Shown here: positions 1-7,132 of the stretch, in pieces | How positions within the stretch are numbered: position 1 is the stretch's first letter | Layout of the letters: each line of letters starts with the position of its first letter | Translations under genes and position numbers: made by a program | Notes under the pieces: generated by a model | Databases searched by the model: none | The model's input: the letters and a program-made list of their open reading frames with translations, nothing else | What the model was told of the DNA's origin: nothing | DNA from: Micromonospora wenchangensis | GTDB lineage: Bacteria > Actinomycetota > Actinomycetes > Mycobacteriales > Micromonosporaceae | Reading direction: 5' to 3' | Assembly (NCBI RefSeq): GCF_002210435.1 | Contig: NZ_MZMV01000031.1 | Span: forward strand, 1-64,000 | Length of the DNA stretch: 64,000 nt

Positions 1-554
1 CCGGCCGGTGCGGTCACCCGCACGCTTGCCCGGTTCCCTGCCGGCGTCACACACTACCCGGTCGGTTTCGCCTCACCAAATCGACCCCCCGGGTCGATCC
101 GGGCACCGCCCGGTCCGTACTCCGCGAAGGACAACCCCGCGAAGCCGGTGCCTCACACCGCGCTCCGGCCTTCGGGGTGTTCGCCCCGGTTCGTCCGTTC
201 CGCGCTGGCAGAGAGAAAGTTACGCGTCCGCCGAGATGATCGTCAAATCCGGCGGACGCGTCGCACGTCACACTGCGGCACACCGGTCCGCCCGACGTGC
301 GGGACCACCCGTCGAGCGGGGCCATCCGTCGGAGGCCGTCCTCGCCGGGCCACCCACCGGGGGACGGACGGGACCGGCCGAGAACGGCGAGGACGGGGTC
401 GTGCTGCCGGTCGGCACAGCGGTCCGACGCCCTCCGTCCCCGGGCGAGGGCCGTCCGCCCAGGGATGGTCCTCGGCGGACGGCCCCGCCCGGGACGGTCG
501 GCAACAGCGCCCCGACCGGCGTGAACAGCCCTCCACACGCCGGGGCCGACCGGG
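1..554 (-). promoter_or_regulatory. Gene-free region after tyrS with two tandem promoters reading out of the window
   Basis: No convincing gene lies here. On the minus strand I see two promoter-like pairs. P1 has -35 TTGACG (241-246), an 18-nt spacer and -10 TAACTT (217-222). P2 has -35 TTGGTG (74-79), a 17-nt spacer and -10 TAGTGT (51-56). A perfect 12-bp inverted repeat (222-233 and 250-261) straddles the P1 -35 and shares one base with the end of its -10. Tandem promoters behind a long untranslated stretch are typical of an rRNA operon. That an rrn operon starts just beyond base 1 is inference. The short ORFs here are poor coding candidates. Confidence 0.5.
448..485 (-). terminator. Hairpin downstream of tyrS
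   Basis: A 12-bp perfect GC-rich stem (arms 448-459 and 474-485, 14-nt loop) lies about 70 nt beyond the tyrS stop codon. There is no T-run. Actinobacterial terminators often lack one, so this is a plausible terminator or 3' stabilising structure. Confidence 0.5.
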
Positions 555-1841
555 TCAGGGACGCAGCTCGACCCCGGCGAAGGAGCGCTTGCCCCGGCGC
601 AGCACCAGGTAGCGCCCGTGCAGCAGGTCGGCCCGGTCGACGGTGGCGTCGACGTCGGTGACCCGGGTGTTGTTCACGTACGCGCCGCCCTCGGTGATCA
701 CCCGACGGGCCTCCTTGAGCCCGCCGACCAGCCCCGAGTCGCGCAGCAGCCCGGCCACGTCGGGGAGTTCGCCGGTGAGCTGCACCAGGCCGGCCTCGGT
801 CAGCGCGGCCCGCAGCGTCTCCGGGGCCAACTCGTCGAGCGAGCCCCGGCCGAAGAGCGCCTGGCTGGCGGCGACGGCCTGCCGGGTCTCCTCCGCGCCG
901 TGGACCAGGGTGGTGAGTTCCTCGGCGAGGGCCCGTTGGGCGACCCGGGCCGCCGGCCGTTCCGCCGTCTCCTTCTCCAGCGCCTCCAGCTCCTCGCGGG
1001 AGCGGAAGCTGAAGTAGCGCAGGTAGCGGGTGACGTCCCGGTCGTCGGCGTTGACCCAGAACTGGTAGAAGGCGTACGGGCTGGTCATCTCCGGGTCGAG
1101 CCAGACCGCGCCGCCCTCGGTCTTGCCGAACTTGGTGCCGTCGGAGCGGGTGACCAGAGGCGTGGTAAAGGCCTGCACGGGGCCGGCCCCCCGGCGGCGG
1201 ACGTAGTCGACGCCGGCGGTGATGTTGCCCCACTGGTCGGAGCCGCCGTACTGGAGCTGGCAGCCGTGCCGCCGGTGCAGCTCGAAGAAGTCGTTGGCCT
1301 GCAGGAGCTGGTAGCTGAACTCGGTGAAGCTGATGCCGGTCTCCAGCCGGGCCCGCACCACCTCGCGGGCCAGCATCTTGTTGACCGGGAAGTGCTTGCC
1401 GACGTCCCGCAGGAACTCGACCACCGACATCTCGCCGGTCCACTCCAGGTTGTTGACCAGTTGCGCCGCGTTCTGCCCGGTGTACGACACGAAGGGCGCG
1501 AGCTGGTCACGGATGCGCTGCACCCAGCCGGCCACCACCTCGGGCGGGTTGAGGGTGCGCTCGGCGCTCTCCTTCGGGTCGCCGATCTGGCCGGTGGCAC
1601 CGCCCACCAGCAGCAGCGGCCGGTGCCCGGCGAGTTGGAGCCGGCGGGCGGTGGTGACCTGCATGAGGTGGCCGACGTGCAGGCTGGGCGCGGTCGGATC
1701 GAAGCCCACGTAGAAGGTGGCCGCCCCGCCGTCGAGCAGGTCGCGCAGCTCGTCGGGGCCGGTGGAGTCCTGGATCAGGCCGCGCCACCGCAGGTCTTCG
1801 GTCAGGGAGTCCCGCCCGTGCGGGAGGTTGCTGTCGGTCAC
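555..1841 (-). CDS. tyrS: Tyrosyl-tRNA synthetase
   Basis: Class I aminoacyl-tRNA synthetase that charges tRNA-Tyr in the cytoplasm. The protein is about 428 residues, normal for the bacterial TyrS family. The HIGH signature reads HVGH (residues 55-58), the KMSKS loop reads KFGKT (about 237-241), and a C-terminal S4-like RNA-binding region ends the protein. Two in-frame GTG codons, at 1847 and 1841, could start it. The purine-rich GGGGGAGA lies about 10 nt before the second and only about 4 nt before the first, so I prefer 1841. A paralogue is not seen in the window. Confidence 0.97.
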   Translation of the reverse strand: MTDSNLPHGRDSLTEDLRWRGLIQDSTGPDELRDLLDGGAATFYVGFDPTAPSLHVGHLMQVTTARRLQLAGHRPLLLVGGATGQIGDPKESAERTLNPPEVVAGWVQRIRDQLAPFVSYTGQNAAQLVNNLEWTGEMSVVEFLRDVGKHFPVNKMLAREVVRARLETGISFTEFSYQLLQANDFFELHRRHGCQLQYGGSDQWGNITAGVDYVRRRGAGPVQAFTTPLVTRSDGTKFGKTEGGAVWLDPEMTSPYAFYQFWVNADDRDVTRYLRYFSFRSREELEALEKETAERPAARVAQRALAEELTTLVHGAEETRQAVAASQALFGRGSLDELAPETLRAALTEAGLVQLTGELPDVAGLLRDSGLVGGLKEARRVITEGGAYVNNTRVTDVDATVDRADLLHGRYLVLRRGKRSFAGVELRP

Positions 1842-1943
1842 GGTCACCGATTCTCCCCCATCGCCGACCTGGGGCCGTACCGGGTTTGCCGCCGGGGCGG
1901 CGCGGCTAGGCTGGCCGGGCCGGTGCGACGAGGAGGAACAGCC

Positions 1944-2333
1944 GTGGAGATCCCGGAGATGACGGACGGCCTGGTCGGTCTGCTGGGGCTGACGTTCGAC
2001 GAGGCCAGCGGGGACCGGGTGGTCATCCGGTGGAAGGTGCGGCCCGAGCTGCACCAGCCGGCCGGCATCCTGCACGGCGGGGTCTACTGCGCGGTGGTGG
2101 AGACGGTCGGCAGTGTGGGCGGCACGCTCTGGCTGGGTGACCGGGGCAGCGTGGTCGGGGTCTCCAACCAGACGGACTTCCTGCGCGCGGTCCGCGAGGG
2201 CGAGCTGGTGGCCGTGGGCACCCCGGTGCACCGGGGGCGCAGCCAGCAGCTCTGGCAGGTGGAGATCACCGACGCGGGGGGGCGGTTGGTGTCGCGGGGT
2301 CAGGTGCGGTTGCAGAACCTCAGCCGGAACTGA
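1944..2333 (+). CDS. PaaI-type hotdog-fold thioesterase
   Basis: Predicted acyl-CoA thioesterase of the hotdog superfamily, 129 residues, the usual size. The HGG signature of PaaI-type enzymes (GILHGGVYCAVVET, about residues 36-49) is present. GTG at 1944 is preceded by a strong AGGAGGAA (1931-1938) at good spacing, which decides the start; the frame is open far upstream but that part is antisense to tyrS. Divergent from tyrS. Substrate unknown; menaquinone or phenylacetate metabolism are both possible for this family. Confidence 0.88.
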   Translation: MEIPEMTDGLVGLLGLTFDEASGDRVVIRWKVRPELHQPAGILHGGVYCAVVETVGSVGGTLWLGDRGSVVGVSNQTDFLRAVREGELVAVGTPVHRGRSQQLWQVEITDAGGRLVSRGQVRLQNLSRN

Positions 2334-2431
2334 CCCGCCGGGCGGGAGCGGCAGCCTGCCCGGTTCGCCCGGTATGAGGGTCACCGCGCCGATATCGTCG
2401 CCTCGATGACCGCCGCCGATCCCGTCCGCAC

Positions 2432-3658
2432 GTGAGGAAGCTCCTCGCCGCCACCCTCGGGGTGCTGTCGGCCATCGGCGGTTTCGTCGACATCGGCGAC
2501 CTGGTGGCGGCGAGCCAGGCGGGGGCACGCTTCGGCATGGCGCACGCCTGGGTGCTGCTGCTCGGCGTGGTCGGCATCTGCGCGTACGCGGAAATGGCCG
2601 GCCGGATCGCGGCGGTCAGCGGCCGGGCGGTGTTCGACCTGGTCCGGGAGCGGTTGGGTCCCCGGGTGGCGCTGCTCAACCTGGCGGCGTCCTACCTGGT
2701 CACGGTACTGACCCTGGCCGCCGAACTGGGCGGGGTGGCGCTGGCCCTGCAACTGGCCTCCCGGGTGAGTTACCTGCTGTGGGTGCCGGTCGCGGCGTTC
2801 GCGGTCTGGCTGGTGCTGTGGCGGATGCGGTTCCAGCTCATGGAGCGGGTGTTCGGGCTGGCCGGGCTGACCCTGCTGGTCTTCACCGTGGCGCTGTTCT
2901 GGCTGCCGACGGACTGGGCGGCGCTCGGCCACGACGCCCTGCACCCCGACACGGCCGGGCAGGGCTCGGGGGCGTACTGGTTCGTGGCGGTGGCGCTGTT
3001 CGCCTCCACGGTCAGCCCGTACGAGGTGTTCTTCTTCTCCTCCGGCGGGGTGGAGGAGAACTGGAGCGCCGCCGACCTGGCCGACGCCCGGTCGAGCGTG
3101 CTGATCGGTTTCCCGGTCGGCGGTCTGCTGGCGTTGTCGCTGATCGCCACGGCCACCGTGGTGTTCCACCCGGCCGGGGTGTCGCTGTCGACCCTCGACC
3201 AGGTCGCCGAGCCGGTGGTGCTGGCGTTCGGCGGGGTGGGGCTGGCGGTGGCCGCGCTGGCGTTCTTCGCGGTGACGTTCGGGGCCGCGTTGGAGACGGG
3301 GCTGTCGGCGGCGTACGCGGCGGCGCAGTACTTCGGCTGGCAGTGGGGCAAGCGGGTCAGCCCCCGGGAGGCCGCCCGGTTCCACAGCGTGCTGCTGGTC
3401 AGCGTGCTGGCCGCGACGCTGCTGCTGTCCACCACCGTCGACCCGGTGCGGCTGACCGAGTACATGCTGGTCGCCAGCGCGGTGGTGCTGCCGTTGACGT
3501 ACCTGCCGATCCTGGTCGTCGCCAACGACCGGACGTACCTGGGTGACGACGTGAACGGGCCGTGGCTGAACCTGCTCGGTGCGGTGTTCCTGCTGGTGAT
3601 CGTGGCGGCGTCGGTGGCGGCGGTCCCGCTGGCGGTGGGGACGGGGATGGGGCGGTGA
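2432..3658 (+). CDS. Nramp-family-like divalent metal transporter, divergent motifs
   Basis: Integral membrane protein of 408 residues with about 10-11 hydrophobic segments and the overall look of Nramp/MntH. The first helix carries FVDIGDLVAAS where classical Nramp has DPGN, and the sixth-helix region reads TVSPYEVFFFSSG instead of the MPHN metal-binding motif. It may be one of the Nramp-related carriers with changed substrate. The GTG at 2432 begins right after a nine-codon ORF (ATG 2406, stop 2433-2435) that could act as a translational lead-in. The gene overlaps the next PRC-barrel gene by 4 nt, so the two are surely co-translated. Confidence 0.8.
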   Translation: MRKLLAATLGVLSAIGGFVDIGDLVAASQAGARFGMAHAWVLLLGVVGICAYAEMAGRIAAVSGRAVFDLVRERLGPRVALLNLAASYLVTVLTLAAELGGVALALQLASRVSYLLWVPVAAFAVWLVLWRMRFQLMERVFGLAGLTLLVFTVALFWLPTDWAALGHDALHPDTAGQGSGAYWFVAVALFASTVSPYEVFFFSSGGVEENWSAADLADARSSVLIGFPVGGLLALSLIATATVVFHPAGVSLSTLDQVAEPVVLAFGGVGLAVAALAFFAVTFGAALETGLSAAYAAAQYFGWQWGKRVSPREAARFHSVLLVSVLAATLLLSTTVDPVRLTEYMLVASAVVLPLTYLPILVVANDRTYLGDDVNGPWLNLLGAVFLLVIVAASVAAVPLAVGTGMGR

Positions 3659-4032
3659 GGGTCCAGCTCGGCCGGCAACTGCTCGACCGGCAGATCGTCG
3701 ACGCCGACGGGCTGCTGCTGGGCAAGGTCGACGACGTCGAGTTCGCCGTCGACGAGGGGGGCCTGCCGTACGTGGCGTACCTGCTGACCGGGCAGGGCGC
3801 GCTGGGGCGGCGGATCGGTGGCCGGGTCGGGCGGCTGCTGGTGGCGCTCGCCGACCGGTTCACCGAGGAGGCGTCGGCTCCGCTGCGCATCCCGTTCGGC
3901 CAGGTGGCCCGGATCGACAGCGCGGTCCGGCTGCGGGCCCGCGCCGACGAGCTGCCCCGCCCACCGGTGGAGACGTGGCTGCGGCGGCACCTGATCGACC
4001 GGATTCCGGGGGCCGACCGTGCGAGTGGGTGA
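3655..4032 (+). CDS. PRC-barrel domain protein (first of two)
   Basis: A 125-residue soluble protein. The N-terminal half (LGRQLLDRQIVDADGLLLGK, then DDVEF) is a PRC-barrel beta fold. The GTG start overlaps the TGA of the transporter gene (GTGA at 3655-3658), and the 3' end overlaps the next gene by 14 nt. The three genes form one tight operon. PRC barrels often act as small regulatory or assembly modules, so it may gate or bind the transporter. That role is inferred from context only. Confidence 0.82.
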   Translation: MRVQLGRQLLDRQIVDADGLLLGKVDDVEFAVDEGGLPYVAYLLTGQGALGRRIGGRVGRLLVALADRFTEEASAPLRIPFGQVARIDSAVRLRARADELPRPPVETWLRRHLIDRIPGADRASG

Positions 4033-4336
4033 GCTGCTCGGGCGCACCGCGTACGACCTGCACGGCCGGCGGCTGGGGCGGGTGGTGGACGTGGTGGTGC
4101 GGGGGGACTTCCCGGACGGCCGGCTGCGGCTGACCGACGTGCTGGTGACCGGGCACTGGTGGAGCCGGGTGTGGGGCCGGTTGATCGGGGCGCAGCGGCA
4201 CCCGTCGGGGCCGTGGGTGATCCGGGTGACCGCGCGGGCGTTGAGCCGGGACACCAGGCAGGTCCCCGCCGACCAGGTGCAGTTGCGTCCGCCGGTGCCG
4301 GGTTTCCCGTTCGGCGACCCGACGCCCCCGGACTGA
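4019..4336 (+). CDS. PRC-barrel domain protein (second of two)
   Basis: A 105-residue protein with the PRC-barrel opening pattern (GELLGRTAYDLHGRRLGRV, then DVVVRG). It is read from a GTG inside the end of the previous gene. It is clearly related in pattern to its neighbour but much diverged, so the pair is best seen as an old duplication with two partner roles. It ends 11 nt before the convergent CNNM-type gene. Confidence 0.82.
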   Translation: MRVGELLGRTAYDLHGRRLGRVVDVVVRGDFPDGRLRLTDVLVTGHWWSRVWGRLIGAQRHPSGPWVIRVTARALSRDTRQVPADQVQLRPPVPGFPFGDPTPPD

Positions 4337-4347
4337 CCCCGGTCGGG

Positions 4348-5679
4348 TCAGGCGTGGGCTTCGTCGGGCACGGGTTCCGGTTCCTCGGCGGGGGTCGCGG
4401 TCGGGGCGTGGTGCAGCCGGATCTGGGTGATGGCGCGCTGGTCGACGCCGGTGACGGTGATCTCCCAGTCGTCGATGGTGACCTGCTCCCCGGCGACGGT
4501 GGGGATGTGCCCGAGGCAGGACAGCACCATGCCGGCGACGGTGGTGTAGTCACCGGCGGGCCGGTTGGGCACCTCGACGCCGATGTCGGTCAGGTCGTGC
4601 ACGGGGAAGGTGCCGGGCAGCACCAGCGACCCGTCGTCCTCGGTGCGTACCGCGCGGACGTCCCGGTCGGTCTCGTCGTAGATCTCCCCGACGATCTCCT
4701 CCAGGATGTCCTCCAGGGTGACGATGCCGTCGACCGCGCCCCGCTCGTCGACCACCAGGGCGATGTGCTGCCGTTCGGCCTTGAACTGGCGCAGTGCGTC
4801 GACCACCGGCAGCGAGTCGGGCAGCAGCATCGGCGGGCGGGCGCAGTCGTCGACCGGCCGGTCGTCCGGCACCCCCACCAGGTCGCGCAGGTGGATCACG
4901 CCGACCGCGTCGTCGAGGCCGCCGTGGCGGACCACCGGGGCCCGGGAGTGGCCGGTGGCGGCCAGCAGCAGCCGGGCGGCCTCCGCGGTGGTGCCGCTGT
5001 CGAGCGTGAAGACCTGCAACCGGGGTACGAGCACCGCGCGCAACTGCCGGTCGGCGATCTCCACCGCGCCGGCGATGATCGTGCGTTGCTCCTTGGTGAA
5101 GCCGTGGTTGCCGGCGACGATGTCGCGCAGCTCGTCCGGGCCGATCTCGTCGGGCTGGTGCTTCGGGTCGACCCCGGCGAGGCGGACCACCAGGTCGCTG
5201 GTGGCGCCGAGCAGCCACACCGCCGGGCGGGTGAAACTGGACAGGATGTCCAGGGGGCGGGCCACCAGCAGCGCCCACCGTTCGGCGCGCTGCATCGCGA
5301 TCCGCTTGGGGGCCAGCTCACCGAAGACCAGGGTGACGAAGGTCAGGACCAGGGTGACCAGCACGATGGCCACCGTCTCGGCGGCCCCGCCGAGGAACCC
5401 GAGCAGCGGCACCAGCGGCCTGGCCAGGGAGACCGCGGCGGCGGCCGAGGCGAGGAACCCGGCCAGGGTGATGCCGATCTGGATGGTGGCGAGGAAGCGG
5501 TTCGGGTCCTTGGCGAGCCGGGCGAGCACCCGGCCGGCGCGGCTGGAGCGTTCCAGCCGCTGCACTTGGCTGTCCCGCAGCGACACCAGCGCCATCTCGC
5601 TGCCCGCGAAGATCGCGTTGAGCACCACCAGGACTCCGACCAGGGCCAACTGGCTCCAGTAGCTCTGCACGCCCGGCAC
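4348..5679 (-). CDS. CNNM/CorC-HlyC family protein (hemolysin-like, CBS pair)
   Basis: Membrane protein of 443 residues. Order: DUF21/CNNM transmembrane domain (about 1-195, with NAIFAGSEMALVSLR), a tandem CBS pair (about 215-335) and a C-terminal CorC_HlyC domain (about 350-430). Family members are linked to Mg2+/Co2+ efflux; the name hemolysin is historical. The GTG at 5679 lies only about 2 nt after GGGAGA; the GTG at 5670 has better spacing and may be the real start. It converges on the Nramp/PRC operon, so metal transport genes face each other here. Confidence 0.9.
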   Translation of the reverse strand: MPGVQSYWSQLALVGVLVVLNAIFAGSEMALVSLRDSQVQRLERSSRAGRVLARLAKDPNRFLATIQIGITLAGFLASAAAAVSLARPLVPLLGFLGGAAETVAIVLVTLVLTFVTLVFGELAPKRIAMQRAERWALLVARPLDILSSFTRPAVWLLGATSDLVVRLAGVDPKHQPDEIGPDELRDIVAGNHGFTKEQRTIIAGAVEIADRQLRAVLVPRLQVFTLDSGTTAEAARLLLAATGHSRAPVVRHGGLDDAVGVIHLRDLVGVPDDRPVDDCARPPMLLPDSLPVVDALRQFKAERQHIALVVDERGAVDGIVTLEDILEEIVGEIYDETDRDVRAVRTEDDGSLVLPGTFPVHDLTDIGVEVPNRPAGDYTTVAGMVLSCLGHIPTVAGEQVTIDDWEITVTGVDQRAITQIRLHHAPTATPAEEPEPVPDEAHA

Positions 5680-5839
5680 TCTCCCTCAGGCGGTGGGCGT
5701 CGGCGACACCGCCGACGCCGCCGGACGGAGGACCCGCCCGGCGTAGCCCAGTCTGTGCCCAACCGCGCGGTCCGCGAATCCTCCCGGTGGCCGCGACCGG
5801 TGACCGGCGGCGGTCCGACCGGTGCGCCGGCCCGTGCGG

Positions 5840-6478
5840 TCAGCCGCGTCCGGCGGTGGCGGGCGTCAGGTCGAGGACGTACGCGTCGCCCTCGGGGCGG
5901 AAGCCGAGCCGGTGGTAGTAGGGGGCGACCATGCCGGGTGGGCTGACCACCCGGCGGAACCCCCGGTCGGTGAACAGGCTGCTGCGGCGGTAGACGAACT
6001 CGCCGGGGGTGAAGTCGCGGAAGCGGCGGGTGACGTAGTCCAGGTCGATCTGGGCGATGCCGTCCGCCTCGGCGTGCGCCAGCACCACCCCGACCACCTC
6101 GTCGTCGCGTACCACCAGGAAGGCCGACCGGTCCGCGTCGGCCGGGGGTGGCCGGAAGTCGGGGTTGAACCTGGCGATGTCGGCGGCGTGCACCCGCAGC
6201 GTGTGGGCCAGGAACTGGTCGCCGACGCCCACCTCGACCACCTGGTAGGCGCGGTCGTCGTGCCGGGTGGCCAGCATCCTCCGCAGGTACCACACGTTGA
6301 TCACGGCGAGCACCACGTTGAGGCCGACCATCGGCCAGACCTGCACGGCGGCGTTGTAGCCGATCAGGATCAGGCAGCCGACCAGGTTGAGGGCGCGCAG
6401 CCGCAGGATGCGCGTCTGTAGCAGCGACCAGACCAGCAGCGCGGAGCCGGCCCAGCCGACGAGTTCGAGCCAGTTCAC
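5840..6478 (-). CDS. YgjV-like membrane protein fused to an acetyltransferase-like domain
   Basis: 212 residues. The first about 75 form three hydrophobic helices with the YgjV-type pattern (WAGSALLVWSLLQTRILRLR, then LNLVGCLILIGYNA). From about residue 80 the protein turns soluble, with a GNAT-like layout (FLVVRDDEVVGVVLA, a central acidic strand, then PYYHRLGFRPEG near the end). Such a fusion would place an acetyltransferase-like module at the membrane. Substrate unknown. The GTG start lacks a strong ribosome-binding site. It lies 9 nt after the GNAT gene. Confidence 0.75.
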   Translation of the reverse strand: MNWLELVGWAGSALLVWSLLQTRILRLRALNLVGCLILIGYNAAVQVWPMVGLNVVLAVINVWYLRRMLATRHDDRAYQVVEVGVGDQFLAHTLRVHAADIARFNPDFRPPPADADRSAFLVVRDDEVVGVVLAHAEADGIAQIDLDYVTRRFRDFTPGEFVYRRSSLFTDRGFRRVVSPPGMVAPYYHRLGFRPEGDAYVLDLTPATAGRG

Positions 6479-6487
6479 CAGGCGAGA

Positions 6488-6991
6488 CTAGTGCCCGCCC
6501 TGGTCAGCGGGGACGGCGGGCAGCTCCAGCAGCCATTCCTCGACCTCGACGCCCCGGCCGGCGGCGAACCCCGAATCCTCGCCGACGACGACGAAGCCGC
6601 ACTTGCGCAGCACCGCCAGGGAGGCCCGGTTGTCCTTCGCGGCGCGGGCGCGCAACGGCCGGTGCGGCAGCTCCCGCAGCAGGGCGGTCAGCGCGGCGGT
6701 GGCGTGGCCGCGCCCCCACCGGCGCGGGTCGATCCAGTAGCTGACCTCGGTGTGTTCGCCCACCGGGAAGGCCGCCACGTGCCCGACCACCGCGCCGTCG
6801 ACGACCACGGTGCGGTTGACCACGGTCGGGTCGGCGCGGATGCGGGCCCAGTGCGCGTCGAACACCGCCCGGTCGGTCGGATCGGCCGGGCCGAACGCCG
6901 CCATCCAGGCCGCCTCCGGGTCCTGCTCGTGGGCGAAGAAGTGCGGCAGGTCGTCGTCGCGCACCGGGCGCAGGGACACATCGGCGGTCAC
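6488..6991 (-). CDS. GNAT family N-acetyltransferase
   Basis: A 167-residue cytoplasmic acetyltransferase of the RimJ/RimL-like subgroup. The acetyl-CoA-binding region reads DPRRWGRGHATAALTALL and is followed by KDNRASLAVLRKCGF, both typical. The GTG start (GTGACCGCCGAT) is the only reasonable one. The gene is divergent from ppdK and upstream of the YgjV-like fusion on the same strand. Target unknown: an N-terminal protein amine or a small molecule is possible. Confidence 0.87.
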   Translation of the reverse strand: MTADVSLRPVRDDDLPHFFAHEQDPEAAWMAAFGPADPTDRAVFDAHWARIRADPTVVNRTVVVDGAVVGHVAAFPVGEHTEVSYWIDPRRWGRGHATAALTALLRELPHRPLRARAAKDNRASLAVLRKCGFVVVGEDSGFAAGRGVEVEEWLLELPAVPADQGGH

Positions 6992-7023
6992 CGCCGGAGG
7001 ATACGCACCGGCACCGACACGTC

Positions 7024-7037
7024 GGGACCTGTGGCCC
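7024..7037. promoter_or_regulatory. DosR-like box 1, before ppdK
   Basis: GGGACCTGTGGCCC, a 14-bp imperfect palindrome, 95 nt before the ppdK start. It fits the pattern GGG(C/T)C-N3-GGTCCC on the opposite strand, shared by four sites in this island. The resemblance to the mycobacterial DosR core is inference. Confidence 0.5.
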
Positions 7038-7132
7038 GGTCGGCGTACCGTCCGGCCCTGCCGGTGGGCTCCCCGGGGTTGCTACCAACGAGGGGACAGG
7101 TCCGACCGGCGAGTGGAGTGGAGGCCGGGGCC

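Noticed and set aside
618..1943. Upstream extension of the thioesterase frame
   Set aside because: Antisense to tyrS; the strong AGGAGG before GTG 1944 and the family length decide the start.
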